Below, piece by piece: positions 1 to 11,339 of a stretch of DNA of 64,000 bases (positions within the stretch are counted from its first letter, which is position 1; each line of letters starts with the position of its first letter). The notes under the pieces were generated by a model. It was not told where the DNA came from. It saw only the letters and a program-made list of their open reading frames with translations, and did no database searches. Both the position numbers and the translations under genes were made by a program. Source of the stretch: Hexactinellida sp. DTS-2022 (Eukaryota; Porifera; Hexactinellida). Where the stretch lies: the NCBI GenBank assembly GCA_028753945.1, contig JAPNXP010000007.1, forward strand, positions 3,162,001 to 3,226,000. Reading direction: 5' to 3'.

Positions 1-60
1 CACAATCGTATCACATGTCCGCAAGTCAACTAATGCCAAAGATATACTGATTGGTGAGAA

Positions 61-869
61 CAGGTTACAGTCAAGTTTCGCCTACTCGTTGGAACTCAAT
101 ACTAATAGTGATTAAGTCAATCCTTAATGTTTATAGAGATAAATTAAAACCCTTGACACGACCAAGTTAGCAGCTTATGAACGAAACACACTAAGTGATT
201 TTGTCGAAATTTTATTCCCTTTTGAGGAAGAAACGTATATTGCCCAATTTGATAATAATGAATCTTCAAGCCTAGTTATTCCATGTATTCTTGGTCTAAG
301 GGCTCAACTGTCAACACTTCGTAAAAATACTCGAACGCCTTAGTAAAAGAACTTGCACAATCAAATAAACGTCGACTTTCCATTTATGAGTCCGAAGATA
401 CATACAGGATTGCTAGTATATTAGATCCTCGCTTTAAACTGAAGTGGTGCAAAGATAGATATCATTACTAAAGTGAAATATTGGCTAAGATGTATAAAAT
501 TTAAAACAAAAATCAAACCGCCCGCGCCCAGTGGTAGATTTCGAAAGTGAACAGCCAAAATCAAAAGAACTAAATTGTTTTTGTTTGGGGACTTGGATGA
601 AGAATACACAGAAAATATATACACAAATTAATCAGAACTAAAAGATTATGTCATAAAATCTACTATTCCAGGAAACTCTAATCCACTTTCCTTCTGGAAA
701 GATCATTAAGACACATATCCCAAACTTGCGATATCAGCCATGAGATATCTAGCAGTCAGTTCCAGCTTCATCTGCTCCAGTTGAACGCTTTCTCAGTATC
801 GCTGGAAAGGTCTACCGTCCAGCTAGGGGCAATCTTTCTGATAAAACCTTTGAAACACTTATGTTTTAG
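61..869 (+). pseudogene. hAT (BED-type) transposase, decayed C-terminal two thirds
   Basis: Translating across several frameshifts gives the usual order of hAT transposase motifs: TRWNS near 81, an ERNTLSDFVEILFPFEEET segment near 180-245, LDPRFKLKWC near 421-455, and the C-terminal dimerisation block (SSSAPVERFLSIAG, then RPARGNLSDKTFE) near 755-855. The frame ends at a stop at 867-869. In this family the last block mediates dimerisation and carries part of the catalytic core. The N-terminal zinc finger and first catalytic aspartate would lie left of the window or are lost. Multiple frameshifts make it inactive. The family is clear; which hAT subfamily is not. Confidence 0.85.
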
Positions 870-888
870 GGATAATAAGGATTAGTCA

Positions 889-1519
889 CAGTGCTGCCAA
901 TCCTCCGTAAATTTACGTAAACTACGTATTATGACCCCTATCTACGTGTCTACGTATGAAGACATTTCTACGTGTGTCTAGTTAAATATATTTAATACTT
1001 TTTGTTCAACATTAAACTGGGTTTTGTTATTAATAGTGAACCATCTTATCATTTATTATGTTTTAGAATATGTTAAATAATAATTTAGTGATGGATATTT
1101 GCAATCAGAGAATACTCTGATTATATCACATAACTAATTCTTTTCAAATTATATTAAATTGGGGGATAGACTCAATTGACAAATTTCACATTCAATCTTT
1201 AATCAGGACTTGAACCTAATTCTCTAGTTAATTCACTACAGTCCATCATCAATGATTCAAAGTATGTACGACCATATTAAATATACTTTAATAGTTTGTT
1301 GCATGCTATTAGTGAGTATATCTTATTGTTTACAAGCGCGAAATCGTACATTTATAAATGATTATTAATACCAATTTGTGAGTTTATGTTATTTGTAAAA
1401 GCAAATATAGATCTTTTGATTCATAGAGGGATTTTAGAACGCTCCGTAATAATTTTTGTTTCTCCATAAATTTTATGGTCAATCTCCAGGAATTAAGCTG
1501 AACATAATTGGCAGCACTG
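889..1519. mobile_element. Non-autonomous hAT element, family X, copy 1
   Basis: It starts CAGTGCTGCCAA and ends TTGGCAGCACTG, an inverted terminal repeat that continues inward with TTTACGTA-rich sequence on the left and a block reading AATTTATGGTCAATCTCC on the right. The flanks share TAGTCA, a degraded 8-bp duplication. A second copy lies in reverse orientation at 36872-37866. It encodes nothing and sits 20 bp after the hAT pseudogene stop. Confidence 0.75.
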
Positions 1520-2000
1520 ATAGTCATAATTATCCAGTTATATTTGTTGTGTTTAAAAGTATAGAACTAATTATCGTCCATCACTCAGTAATACTCATTG
1601 CCTAATAATTCGCAGTTAATTTAAAAAGTACATAATTATACTTGTACTTGAGTACTTTCCGAAAGTAGTTGTACTTAAGTACATTGTTTTTGTAATTTAC
1701 TGTAATTTTACTTAAGTAAAGCCTACTCCGCTTAACTGGGATACGTATGCTACAGGCCTCTTGTGACGCAGAGCTTTACATAATCATTGATTTTTGATTT
1801 TAAATCAAATTCAATCTAAAATATGTGATATAAAAAATCAATCAAAATCAAATCATTTAAAAAGTGAGATTTAAAACCAACACTCCATGTAACATTTCTC
1901 TTCCTGTTGCATTACACTGGAAATACTCATAGGCAACCTCATCATTTCCTTCGCTTTAAAGTTTTAAGAGAGCGAGTTGGACTAAAATTGAGAGAGAAAG
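1520..2000. other. AT-rich non-coding stretch
   Basis: No open frame of note. It contains repeated TACTTAAGTA-like palindromes around 1638-1720 and an ATTTTGATT-rich patch around 1785-1870. Confidence 0.5.
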
Positions 2001-5000
2001 TTATTTAATAGAATAGGAGACTGTTCTATCTCGATAAATAATTTCCCAAAGGGTAATAACTACGCCTAAAACAGTTTTCGATGGCCACTTTAATCCACCA
2101 CGATCAGAAAGATGAATCAGTTTAAAAGCAGGTGGAATTTCTTCAATATCGAGAGATTTATCTAGAGTTAAAAATAGGATACACTCATTACATAATTCTA
2201 AGGTTTTAATGAACCTTTTCATCATTGAGAAGGCTGCGTAACCAGAGATAAATGCTGATGCTTGTTGTATTTCCAAAGATGGGTCAGGAAACTCCTTACT
2301 AATGATCGAATAATATATTTGTAAGTCAATAGCTTCTCCACAATCGGAAATGTCATCTTGTTCAGATGTGAAGGTGTTGAGAAATTCGATAAAAGAAGCT
2401 TTATCCTTACGAACTGTAGTTTTGCGATTGAAAGGTTTTAGTATATTGGATAATTTTAACGTTCTCTCATTCTCAAGCACTTGACAAACTGATAGATTAT
2501 AATTAGAGCCCGACATTTGCCTGTACAACCCAAAGTGGTGCTCAATAGGATCATTCTGCACAAATGAACTGAGTACATAACTAAAACCGATATCTTCTGT
2601 CAGGTATTCAACAAGTTTGGGGAGAGTTATACACGAATGTCTAAAGCTTGTTAAAGTTTGGGGTGTTAATTTACCTTCTCGAAATCCTATTCCTTTCCAC
2701 TGATCCAGCCAACAAACTACTGAAGATAAGAATTGGAACCTGAGGTCATCCTGCTTGACTGACAAGCTATCTCGATCTCTGAGATGTATACCTTTCAAGG
2801 GGTATTGAAGTTAAATAATTTCCATACGCGACTAATTATTTCAATTTGGCTAATTTGGTCCATATTCGATTGCTGGATATTAAGAGCAGCGACGTTGGAA
2901 CAATTGAAGATTCGTAGAGATAGTTTAACATTCTCTCTTTCTAGAATAGATGGGCAACAAGCCTTGTAAGTTAGCATCGGTACAAGTTTTGCAAAAGACA
3001 CCTGTTCAGATTTACACTGTAGCCTAAAATCCTAAGTATATAATGTAGTGAGTTATTTGTAATATAATAAGTAATATAAGAATAGTCAAAGATTACCTGA
3101 AAGGCTGCCTACGACAATCTCATTGGTAAGTTGGGAGTGCAAGAAATCTTCAAAGTGTGGGAAAATGTATGTACAGTTAAAGTCTTTTTGATTGAGCCAA
3201 TTATTTCTAATGGTTTTTATAATATGCACAAAATCGAACATCAACTAGAGCGATCGTTGGTCATTGTTTGGGTGTTGCACACGAGATAGAATTTGTTTGC
3301 TATTTCCAAACAATTTGAAAAGGTTGACATTAAGGGGATAATTGTCAGAGACAATTACATCAACCAAAAGACCAAACTGTTCGACATCTTTAATAACTTG
3401 CACGGTAATAGGAAGTAGATCAGAAGCTTTCGGATTAACTAACGTGAGTAAACGTACAACAGACTACCATTTCTTACATAAACTTGATACCATAAAACTT
3501 AAAATAGTCTTGGAAGGTTCTATCCCACCAAAAGATTGGGAACCTTCGGCATAACCATAGATCCTTCCGCCTAATAATAGATGTTTGGTTTAAAACAGGT
3601 CTTGTATACTTTTGTATGTTCCATAAACGAATATCTAACATAATGATATACTAAGTATACATAGAGCATTCAACTAACCTTTATACGTGATATTAGATTT
3701 AATATGTATTTCATCCATATTTAGACAGAGATGACGTTCGAATTGATTGAAGTCATTCGTTTCAGCTTTTAAAAATGTTAAAAACTCTGTGTCAAGACCA
3801 AAACTAGAGTATAAACGTCATAATTATGACTCGTATGGCAAAGAGATACAATCCTAATTGCGTAGTTGTTTATAGCAAGCAAGTGATGACAAATGAGACT
3901 TAAGTGAAAGAATCATTGTAATCATGTTATAGCGCCGCATAAATTTTTTAACTATCGAGTTCTCCAGTTGACCCAAAATAAGTGCAATTGAGTTAATAGA
4001 TCTGGAAAATTGTGCGTACCTATAGTCAGGTAATAAAAAGTGAGATTCAAAGCAGGAAGTGTAGTTAATAATTAGTAGTTACCTGGCTCGTGTACTGTAT
4101 CTCAAGTAGTGCAATTGCTTGTTTTACAGATGATTTGCTCTTTTGTACCTCTAAAGGACATTTGATTAGCTCTAATGAACCACCAAATTACAAAATGATT
4201 ACTTTTACTTACCGATTAATAGTCGATCAACACTGTAATTTGTCAGTATATCAATCAAAGCACTGATTTGACGAATGCCATTAATTATTGGAATATTAAA
4301 ATCAACTTGAGTTCCATGGTGGCAACATCTGGCTTGTAGAGTATGGTCAGTTGCAAGGTAATTTTGTGTATAATCGGATGAGTGGATGTAAGGTTAACAA
4401 AATTCAATGAACTAGAATCAGGTTCCCAAATAATGCATCCAGAGGGAACTTGTATATCAGATAATCTGATAATGAGTACAGCAAAACTTCCTATTGCAAA
4501 CTTTCTCTGTTCCGCTTCAAATCACTCACTACTTAAATGTATTGCCTAAAGTAAATAGAACAGAAATTAAATTCAGGTAGCCATAAAAACGAAAAAAATT
4601 CTCTACATACATGAATCTGCATTTTAGATTCCCTTCAATCCCTATCAAGGCGCTGTTGTTTTATAGGAGTATCATCAAAGTAAGTAGGACAGTTAGGAAG
4701 ATATTTAGGTAATGCTCCTTTCTTCAATCTAGCTTGTATTCTTCGAGTTTTATACATGCCACCAATGTCTAAATATGTTTGGGTATTGACTATGTCCTGG
4801 GGATCGAAATGCTTGGCACATAAGTAAACTTTTTTAGTTGGTCAGCGTCTGAAGTTAAACAATTTTTATAAATGCAAACTCTAAGGCAGTGGTTCTCAAC
4901 CGGGGATATACGTGCCTTGGGGTACGCAGAGGTTCTCTAGGGGTACGTACGCGAATAATATTTTTGTAATAAACTAGTATGTATTATTTATACGTAATGG

Positions 5001-5283
5001 TTATATATTACTCAATGCTGTGCATTGTGTAATAAATAAAGGCATCAGATTATACAAAGGAGTACGTAGTATAAAAGGTTGAGTACCACTTCCCTGAGGA
5101 ATATCTACAATTTTATAGAAATGAATTTGTAAATTGGTGAATAAATGACTTACCATCTCTGTGCAAAAAAGTCTCCACTTCTGCTCAATGTCTGTACAGT
5201 TAGACAGCATCTGGAAAACTTATACCACTGTGGTCATTGTAGTAACCAGTTTGACATCTGGGTACAGAACAAGAATTTGGCAT
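2001..5283 (-). pseudogene. P-element-like transposase with N-terminal THAP finger (copy A)
   Basis: Reading the minus strand from ATG at 5283, the protein opens with a THAP zinc finger (MPNSCSVPRC, later LCAKHF near 4825), followed by LKKGALPKYLPNCPTYF. The central transposase region has RRYNMITMILSLKSHL (about 3940), FGLDTEFLTFLKAE (about 3790), SDNYPLNVNLFKLFG (about 3330) and FDFVHIIKTIRNNWLN (about 3220). The last 265 codons (2798-2001) are open and hold the EHHFGLYRQMSG block. THAP domains bind the transposon ends and the rest cuts and joins DNA. Frameshifts, stops and a MITE at 4887-5091 break the gene; spliced introns may also be present. Assembled length would be near the 750-900 residues usual for P/THAP9 proteins. 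Confidence 0.85.
4887..5091. mobile_element. hAT MITE inside P-like element A
   Basis: Left end CAGTGGTTCTCAACC, right end GGTTGAGTACCACT: a classic hAT MITE terminal repeat. Flanks CTCTAAGG (4879-4886) and CCCTGAGG (5092-5099) match at 6 of 8 bases, fitting an aged 8-bp duplication. It interrupts the THAP-coding part of element A. Confidence 0.7.
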
Positions 5284-5579
5284 ACGTAGTACGTAAATTG
5301 AGAAATAATTATAAGGAAATTAGTCAAAAGGTAGAAGAGACGATACTGAAGAAGGAGAGTGAGAAATAAAACCAAAATCTTAGCATAAGTAGGTACACAA
5401 GTAATATTATAACAGGTAGATGACTGTTATTGTTTTTAGTAATTGTATATTTTTATTATGGTTGAATAATAAAATCGCATCCTGTTATCCCTGGTCTTAG
5501 TGTGTGAATAGGCCTTATGTATAGTAGGCTATGACTAATACTACCCAGGGAAATCACACCCCTATATTCTTTAGATACT

Positions 5580-6084
5580 ATGGATATTTCAAATCAAAGA
5601 CCAATTGATTCTACTTTCCGAGAATTGAATCCAATGGAAATACAGATATGCTCAAATGGAGAGACTAACGAAGATTCGTTATCTGAAAACGGAACTGTTC
5701 TAAGTGAGGACGTTCTGCATAGTCGATTTCTTCTCAGGTTGTACCGATGAATGATCTCAGGATGCCTAGTCAGTGCTCCTCTAGCTGTGCTACTCCTAGC
5801 AAGGGCACACCGATCTCTACTCCTGAAACTCGGAAGAGGAAAGGGTATAGAGCTACTAAAGATAGAAAGAGAGATTCTATTAAAAAGAAGAGATCGGATA
5901 ATACCTGCTGTCTAATGAGAACCTGTTAATGAAATTTGCTCCTGGGGAAGGGAGGAAGCCTCTGTACTTAACCACGGATAAGTTTATAGAGGAACTAGCT
6001 TTCCCTTGTGTGTTTGCTGGTCTCAAGAGAGACCTCTCTGTCCTGAAAATCAAATCTGAAATCTTGAGGCTAGTTACTATCTAA
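5580..6084 (+). pseudogene. Helentron N-terminal fragment
   Basis: After ATG at 5580, about 170 codons with frameshifts are polar and basic (RKRKGYRATKDRKRDS near 5835) and then give FAPGEGRKPLYL, DKFIEELAFPCVFAG. The pattern PGE-x(n)-P-L-x(n)-D-x-x-x-EEL-x-FP is the signature just upstream of the Rep domain in Helitron and Helentron proteins. The frame closes at 6082-6084, before the MULE at 6111. It lies 47 bp right of P-like element A and is probably the start of the Helentron whose later parts lie at 10640-17584; the HUH Rep motifs between were not found. Confidence 0.7.
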
Positions 6085-6701
6085 TAATAATTATGATCTC
6101 AATCTCTGCTGGGGCAGTTGCACATGTCAGAATTTATTGCTCTGATTTTGTCAGAATAATCAGTTCTGCACATGTCAGAATGGGAATTCTAGAGTTCTGC
6201 ACATATCAGAATGGGAATTATAGAGTTCTGCACATGTCGGAATGGGATTTCTAGAGTTCTGCACATGTCAGTATGGGATTGATAATATTACCATTTTAGC
6301 TCCTGACACCTTAATAATTCCCTATATAAGAATACAAGCTTGATGTTAATTTTAATTAATCCCTTAAAAATTACAAACGCCTTTATTATTTCTTCCAAAC
6401 TATGTCAAATTTGAGATTTCGTCCGCTTTTAATCGGGTTTTGTTCACTGTTCGTCCAAAACTGGTTATGTACTGGACAAAACTCAACCTTGGTCAGAATC
6501 CTTCTATTGATTATTAACATTTGTCAAAATTTCATAATGGGGGTTTTGGTTAGTTATGCATTGTCACTCCTAGATCATATGAGCTAACGCCAGTTATTAG
6601 AGTTTATTCATCACACTATCTATACGATAGTGTTGCTTCGACAAAATTATTAAGTCTATATAAATAGCGACATGTTGACAACTTGTAATATAATGCAACA
6701 A

Positions 6702-8541
6702 ATGGAATACACTTTGGACGAGTACAAACGTATCATGGGAATAGTCTTTTCAACTATTGACGGAAATAAATACAAAGTACATCTACCTTAAGTGCGCGTT
6801 ATTTAGGGATGGTTGCAAAGGAACCGGACAACTCAATAACGAGACAAAATTAATCACCCCTCTACACACTCATAATCATCAATTAGAAGGTTACAAAAGT
6901 GATGCTTACCAACTGAAAACAAAATGCAAGACAATTGCAAAACATTCTCAAATATATCTAAGGAGGTTTTCATTTACAGAATACGAATCCGGCATGTATC
7001 GTGCGAGGAGAATGCTACAGCCTAAAATCTGCTAAGCGCTTTTGAATTTTTCGGGTTGTTGTCTACCACTTTTGGAGAATTCCATCAATGTTCGGTAACA
7101 TCCGGTATAGACACAGGTGTAGTTTTATTTTCTAATGAGATGAGCACTTTGTTATCGGACGTGAACAACATACAATTTGATGGCACGTTTTCCACAGTTC
7201 CTACCCAATTCACTCAGTTATGGACCATCTTTGTAGCAGTGGGGAGACACCAGGGCTTTATCTAGGTGCCTGGCTGGCACTTTTATGTGCCGGCCAGGCA
7301 TTAGTTATGGTGAAAAAATGCGTGAATTGCGATTTGATTTAGGTGCCGGGATGGCACTTTATTAGTTTCCGGGTATATGGCCAGATTGTGTCGTATAGAA
7401 ATGCTTGGATAAACAACTGTTTATGCACCGTAGCTATTTACCTCCTTAAAATAATGCAGCATCATTGAATTATACTTATTATGTATTATGGCTAAATTAG
7501 GCTAATACTTTTATGGTGCCGGAAAATTTCTGCCTCCATAATAAAGTGCCACCCAGGAAAATCTTAGATAAACCCCTGGGAGACACGTAACCTGCAATAC
7601 ATAGTTTAATGACTTCGAAAAGTCAAGCGCTGTATAAAGCGGTTTTAGAAAGTATTAATGTGAAAATCCTTCAATTTAAGCCTCTGGCTTAAATTGGGAA
7701 CCTGCAGCTAGGAATGCAATCAAGGAAGTCTATCCCCAAATAACAATTTATGGGTGTTGGTTCCACTACACACAATGTATTTTTGAGGAAAACACAAAAG
7801 CTTGGACTCACTCAAGGATTCAAGACTGCAGTTCAAATCCAATCATACACGAAACAACTCATGGCATCCCAATTCTACCAGCTTTTCTCATCACTCCAAC
7901 TTATAGCCGTCTCCAATTACCTACGGTAAACGACGCAGAAAAAATAAACTCGAAAAATTACAAATATATTATAAGCATTGGATAAAACAAATTACACCCG
8001 CTGAACTATCCATTAACGAGATTAATTTCGCTATTAACAATGGAGCTGAGAGCTACCATTAATAACTGAAATCTATTATAAGATACACATCCGAGAATAT
8101 GGACATTTATGGCGTCTCCAAACGATATTATAAGGGATATAGATAATGATGTTGGACGCTTGCAACTTGGTAGAGAAATAAGTAGGCAGAGGATGAAAGT
8201 AGATATAGCAAACGATGTACGACGGAGTAGATGTAAAGAAAATTTAGGTGATGGAACTTTCTCCCCATGGGAATTTATTCAAGCTATCAGCCATACTATT
8301 GGTCAAATTAGTGCAGACAATGCTGAATCATCTAACGATTCTTAAGAAGAGAGTGAAGAAATAGTATCTTCTTGGAATGTTTGCGCTGTTTGCCTTTCAC
8401 TACGTACGACAACCTGGATTTGCATGCCTTGTAGGCATGCAAACTGTTGTACAGAGTGAGTGAAAGAATTCATAGTTAGTTCAACCCTGCCCTGTGTGCC
8501 GTACAGAAATAGACAATAAGTTCCAGATATTTACTAATTAA
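6702..8541 (+). pseudogene. MULE transposase with FLYWCH finger and C-terminal RING finger (copy 1)
   Basis: ATG at 6702 starts a frame that shifts near 6785 into a FLYWCH-type finger (YLKCALFRDGCKGTG, then THNHQLEG). The transposase core follows: NIQFDGTFSTVPTQF and LWTIFVAVGRH (7165-7245), interrupted by a MITE, then FKPLASNWEPAARNAI and ITIYGCWFHYTQC (7670-7775). The C-terminal 78-codon open stretch (8109-8345) is conserved in MULE copy 2. The protein ends in a RING finger: CAVCLSLRTTTWICMPCRH, then CCTEC, then CPVCRTEI (8380-8510), stop at 8541. The spacing resembles the IAP-type C3HC4 RING. At least five frameshifts or stops and one insertion make it inactive. Confidence 0.8.
7251..7578. 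mobile_element. hAT MITE, CAGGGGTTTATCTAG family, copy 1
   Basis: Ends CAGGGCTTTATCTAGG and CTTAGATAAACCCCTG with an exact 8-bp duplication GGAGACAC (7243-7250, 7579-7586). Subterminal parts repeat GCCGG-CAGGCA motifs. Removing the MITE and one duplication copy joins VAVGRH to the following transposase codons. A sister copy in opposite orientation is at 11023-11339. Confidence 0.9.
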
Positions 8542-8806
8542 TTTTGTTATGATACTAATACAACATATTTTGCTTATTTCAATCACCATTAAATCAACAT
8601 AATAATCTAGAGATTTTAATAATTAAGCAAATAATAATATAGCGTTCTGACATGTGCAGAACTCTAGAAATCCTATTCTGACTTGTGCAGAACTCTAAGA
8701 AAACCCATTCTGACATGTGCAAAACTCTAGAAATCCCATTCTGACATGTGCAGAACTGATAATTCTGACAAAATCAGAACAATAAATTCTGACATGTGCA
8801 GGCACC

Positions 8807-9213
8807 TCTCTCTGGTATATATATAATTGTTTACTCAACCATGGATATTCTTAAAGTTGAATTATTATGTTATATACATGGTCCAATAATATATTTGTTA
8901 TTTAAATTCGAACATAGTAAATCTGACACAACTTTAGATACTATCATTTCAGATAGAATCATTAAGAGATCATTTTAGATTCCTCAAGTATATTTCTAAA
9001 CATGTTGCTATTTTATACAATAATACATCATTAACGCGATCGACCTGGGTAGTAAAAGGACGAATTAGCGGACGTGATCGCTTGGTGACGTAGTATACTC
9101 GTACATTTTCGGAGATGTGAACTTATAAAAAACCTTAAAAAAACCCCTGCTATTGAACCACATGGGAACTTTTTTTTTCTAGCAATATCTGCTATGTTCG
9201 GAAAAATACACAA
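8807..9213. other. AT-rich spacer, no feature recognised
   Basis: A 60-codon open stretch at 8796-8978 matches nothing I recognise and overlaps the MULE end. 9031-9258 on the minus strand is open but shows no protein-like conservation. Confidence 0.4.
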
Positions 9214-9677
9214 CAGTAGATGCCGGTTATAAGAACATCGTCGGGAACTGCATTTCAAGGCTGGATTCGGTTAGCCGTTGCTAATATCGGTTAGCGGTTA
9301 CAGAATTCGCTAACCAGTTTTCCGGTCTGTTCAAAATCAGCAGTATTCTTAAAAATTATTGTATAAATAGTTAAAATTATCTGAATTGTGTTAGAAAATG
9401 ATATCATAAATCCATTTCCCATCACGGCATCACCAAATACTATATTTTCTTTTTAACTTACCCAAATTATGAATGCATCAATTAATGTACTATTTTTGGG
9501 TAATACTTTTTAAAGCTGACTCGTATTCAGTAGTATATCTGGATTTTCTAGAGGATTAGTTGTATTGAGTAGCTTGGGCGGTTAATCGTTTAACCATGTC
9601 GAGAAATAGAATCATAACCGTAGCTTAAGAACGGTTAATGTTCTTATTACCGACGTTCTTATATACAACATCTACTG
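9214..9677. mobile_element. pogo/mariner-type MITE (CAGTAGATG family)
   Basis: Starts CAGTAGATGCCGGTTATAAG and ends TTCTTATATACAACATCTACTG, followed by TA. Inside are repeated CGGTTAGC-like units (9268-9330) and CCGTAGC-like units near the right end. The same terminal motif appears inside the long arms at 42736 and 47997. Confidence 0.6.
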
Positions 9678-9897
9678 TACTATATAAATAAATACAGATT
9701 CATTGGAATACAAGGAGCTGAATTTATTTGCGTTACTTAGAAGTCAAGTTAGTGGACACTCACCAACAGAATATCTTCTGAAATCTCAAATGGATTCTAA
9801 TCAGATTTTGGTAACAGATATACAATTAGTGGATGATTCTGCTAGTTATAATTTTGATATAATGAAAACGTGGAGAAAACACCAACCAAGCAATATA

Positions 9898-10081
9898 CAG
9901 TCAACTCCGCTTATTGGAGCCACCGGTTAATCGGTTTCTCCACTTAATCGGGTCAAAATTTCACAGCATTTATAGTCAGAATTACAGTTTGGCTTACAAT
10001 ATTTTCGGTTCATCGGTTTCTCCGCTTAATTGGGTCAAAACAACCTGGTCCCGAGGTGGCTCTATTAAGCGGAGTTGACTG
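9898..10081. mobile_element. pogo-type MITE
   Basis: Left end CAGTCAACTCCGCTTATTGG, right end CTATTAAGCGGAGTTGACTG, flanked on both sides by TA. An internal GGTTCATCGGTTTCTCCGC motif is repeated. It truncates an unassigned open frame (9703-9897, containing LVDDSASYNFDIMKTW) of possible transposon origin. Confidence 0.8.
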
Positions 10082-10640
10082 TAGTTAGCAAATTTGGATC
10101 ACCATTTTCAGCCTATTACTGATCTCATAAATGGTTGTTAACTTTTTTTTTTACGAATTACAGTTTTAGGAATGTTTATATCTGCAATCAAAACTCTTTT
10201 GTAATCCTTTTTAGAAATTAGTTAGTAACTAAATAATAGTAATTCTATTAGCAAATGGAATTTATTCCATTACAATATCACAATTAAATTATTGCTATTC
10301 CTTTATAAATTGGTTATTCATGTGGTTAACACTCAATTATATTGAGAATGGATCTTGAGAAAACAGCTGAGAAAGAATGACAAAGGTAGTAAGAGTCTCA
10401 TGTAGTAGGTCTCTAATAACAATTTGTCATCCATGGTCCTTGTATTCAAAGTAGTAAGAATCTCATGGTAGTAGAAATCTCATACAACTGTACTATCTCA
10501 TGTAAATTGCCAGATGAGACTAGTATATAACTGAGGATGAGATTAAGTTACAGCGAAATAAGCACACAAATACTTGTTATACGAAAAAGTAGTTTCGGCG
10601 CTATTTGTTTGGTATTCCGTACCCTCAATAGTTATGAACT
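10082..10640. other. AT-rich stretch with repeated AATCTCAT motif
   Basis: Non-coding. GTAGTAAGANTCTCATG-like motifs recur around 10380-10510. No element ends were identified. Confidence 0.4.
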
Positions 10641-11022
10641 AAAATTCTAGAACCATTGGACTTTGATGCCAGTACTGCTACCAAAGAGGAGATAGCTGCT
10701 AATGCAGTTCTTAAGGAGACTGCTAAGAATATATATACTCTAATTGATACCTATGATAAGAGCGATACTGAATTAGGTAGTATAACGATACAGGATTTCT
10801 TTAATGAACTCGACGTAACCGAAGAGCAATACATAACTGCATTGAGTTCTTGTATTAATAGACAAACTATATTTCTGAAACGAAATTTGAATGAGATACG
10901 AATTAATGCTCATAATAATACATATTGGATCCATACGCTTGTGTTGTTTACGTTATTTCGTATATCGGAAAGTCCCAACGTGGGATGTCTAAGTTGTTGA
11001 GAGATGCCTTAATGCATCTGAA
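10640..11022 (+). pseudogene. Helentron Rep/central segment
   Basis: A 114-codon open frame (10656-11000) contains INRQTIFLKRNLNEIRINA, and a second frame gives SYIGKSQRGMSKLLRDAL at 10957-11012. Both are hallmark blocks of animal Helitron/Helentron proteins, the second normally reading SYISK-x-QRGMS. A frameshift separates them. The reading continues at 11340 after the MITE at 11023-11339. Confidence 0.85.
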
Positions 11023-11339
11023 CAGGGGTTTATCTAGGATTTTCGTGGCTGGCACATTATTATGGAGGTAGAAATTTTCCGGCACCCTAGAGGTATTAGC
11101 CATAATACAAAATCAATATAATACAATGATGCGGCACTATTTTAAAGAGGTAAACTGCTACGGTGCACAAATTGTTGTTTATCCAATCATTTCTGGACCA
11201 AGAAATCTGGCCATATACCCGGCACCTAATTAAGTGCCAACCCGGCACCTAAATCAAATCGAAATCACGCACTTTTTGACCACCACTGATGCCTGGCCGG
11301 CACCTAAAAGTGCCGGCCAGGCACCTAGATAAACCCCTG
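11023..11339. mobile_element. hAT MITE, CAGGGGTTTATCTAG family, copy 2
   Basis: Ends CAGGGGTTTATCTAGG and CCTAGATAAACCCCTG. The flanks CATCTGAA (11015-11022) and CATATGAA (11340-11347) match at 7 of 8 bases. It is inserted between the Helentron blocks RDALMHLN and AYEAGNATLKERL. Confidence 0.9.

Larger units (their letters stand above)
1720..5533 (-). mobile_element. P-like (THAP) transposon A
   Basis: The right end reads AGGCCTTATGTATAGTAGG then CTATG, ending at 5533, and is nearly identical to the right end of P-like element B (16044-16067). It encloses the minus-strand THAP transposase. The left end is uncertain: AGCCTACT at 1720-1727 and AGGCCT near 1754 resemble a degenerate terminal repeat with an 18-bp interruption. 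The first 7 bp outside the right end are ACTAATA; no matching copy was found on the left. Confidence 0.6.
6111..8806 (+). mobile_element. MULE copy 1, long inverted repeats built of tandem units
   Basis: The arms 6111-6285 and 8640-8806 are inverted copies. Each carries four to five units of about 31 bp around GCACATGTCAGAATGGGA separated by TCTAGAGTTCT. The outermost unit contains TTTTGTCAGAAT. Between the arms is a FLYWCH-MULE gene in the plus orientation. No convincing 9-bp duplication was found at the placed ends, so the outer limits may be off by several bases. Confidence 0.75.

Noticed and set aside
1520-2000. Clear left terminus of P-like element A
   Set aside because: Only AGCCTACT and AGGCCT fragments are present, with extra bases between and no matching duplication; listed as tentative only.
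6120-6285. CRISPR-like array
   Set aside because: The 31-bp units are contiguous degenerate repeats, recur inverted at 8640-8806, and flank a transposase; there are no unique spacers.
8355-8541. Separate host RING or IAP gene
   Set aside because: The same ring follows the same upstream segment in MULE copy 2, so it is the end of the transposase.
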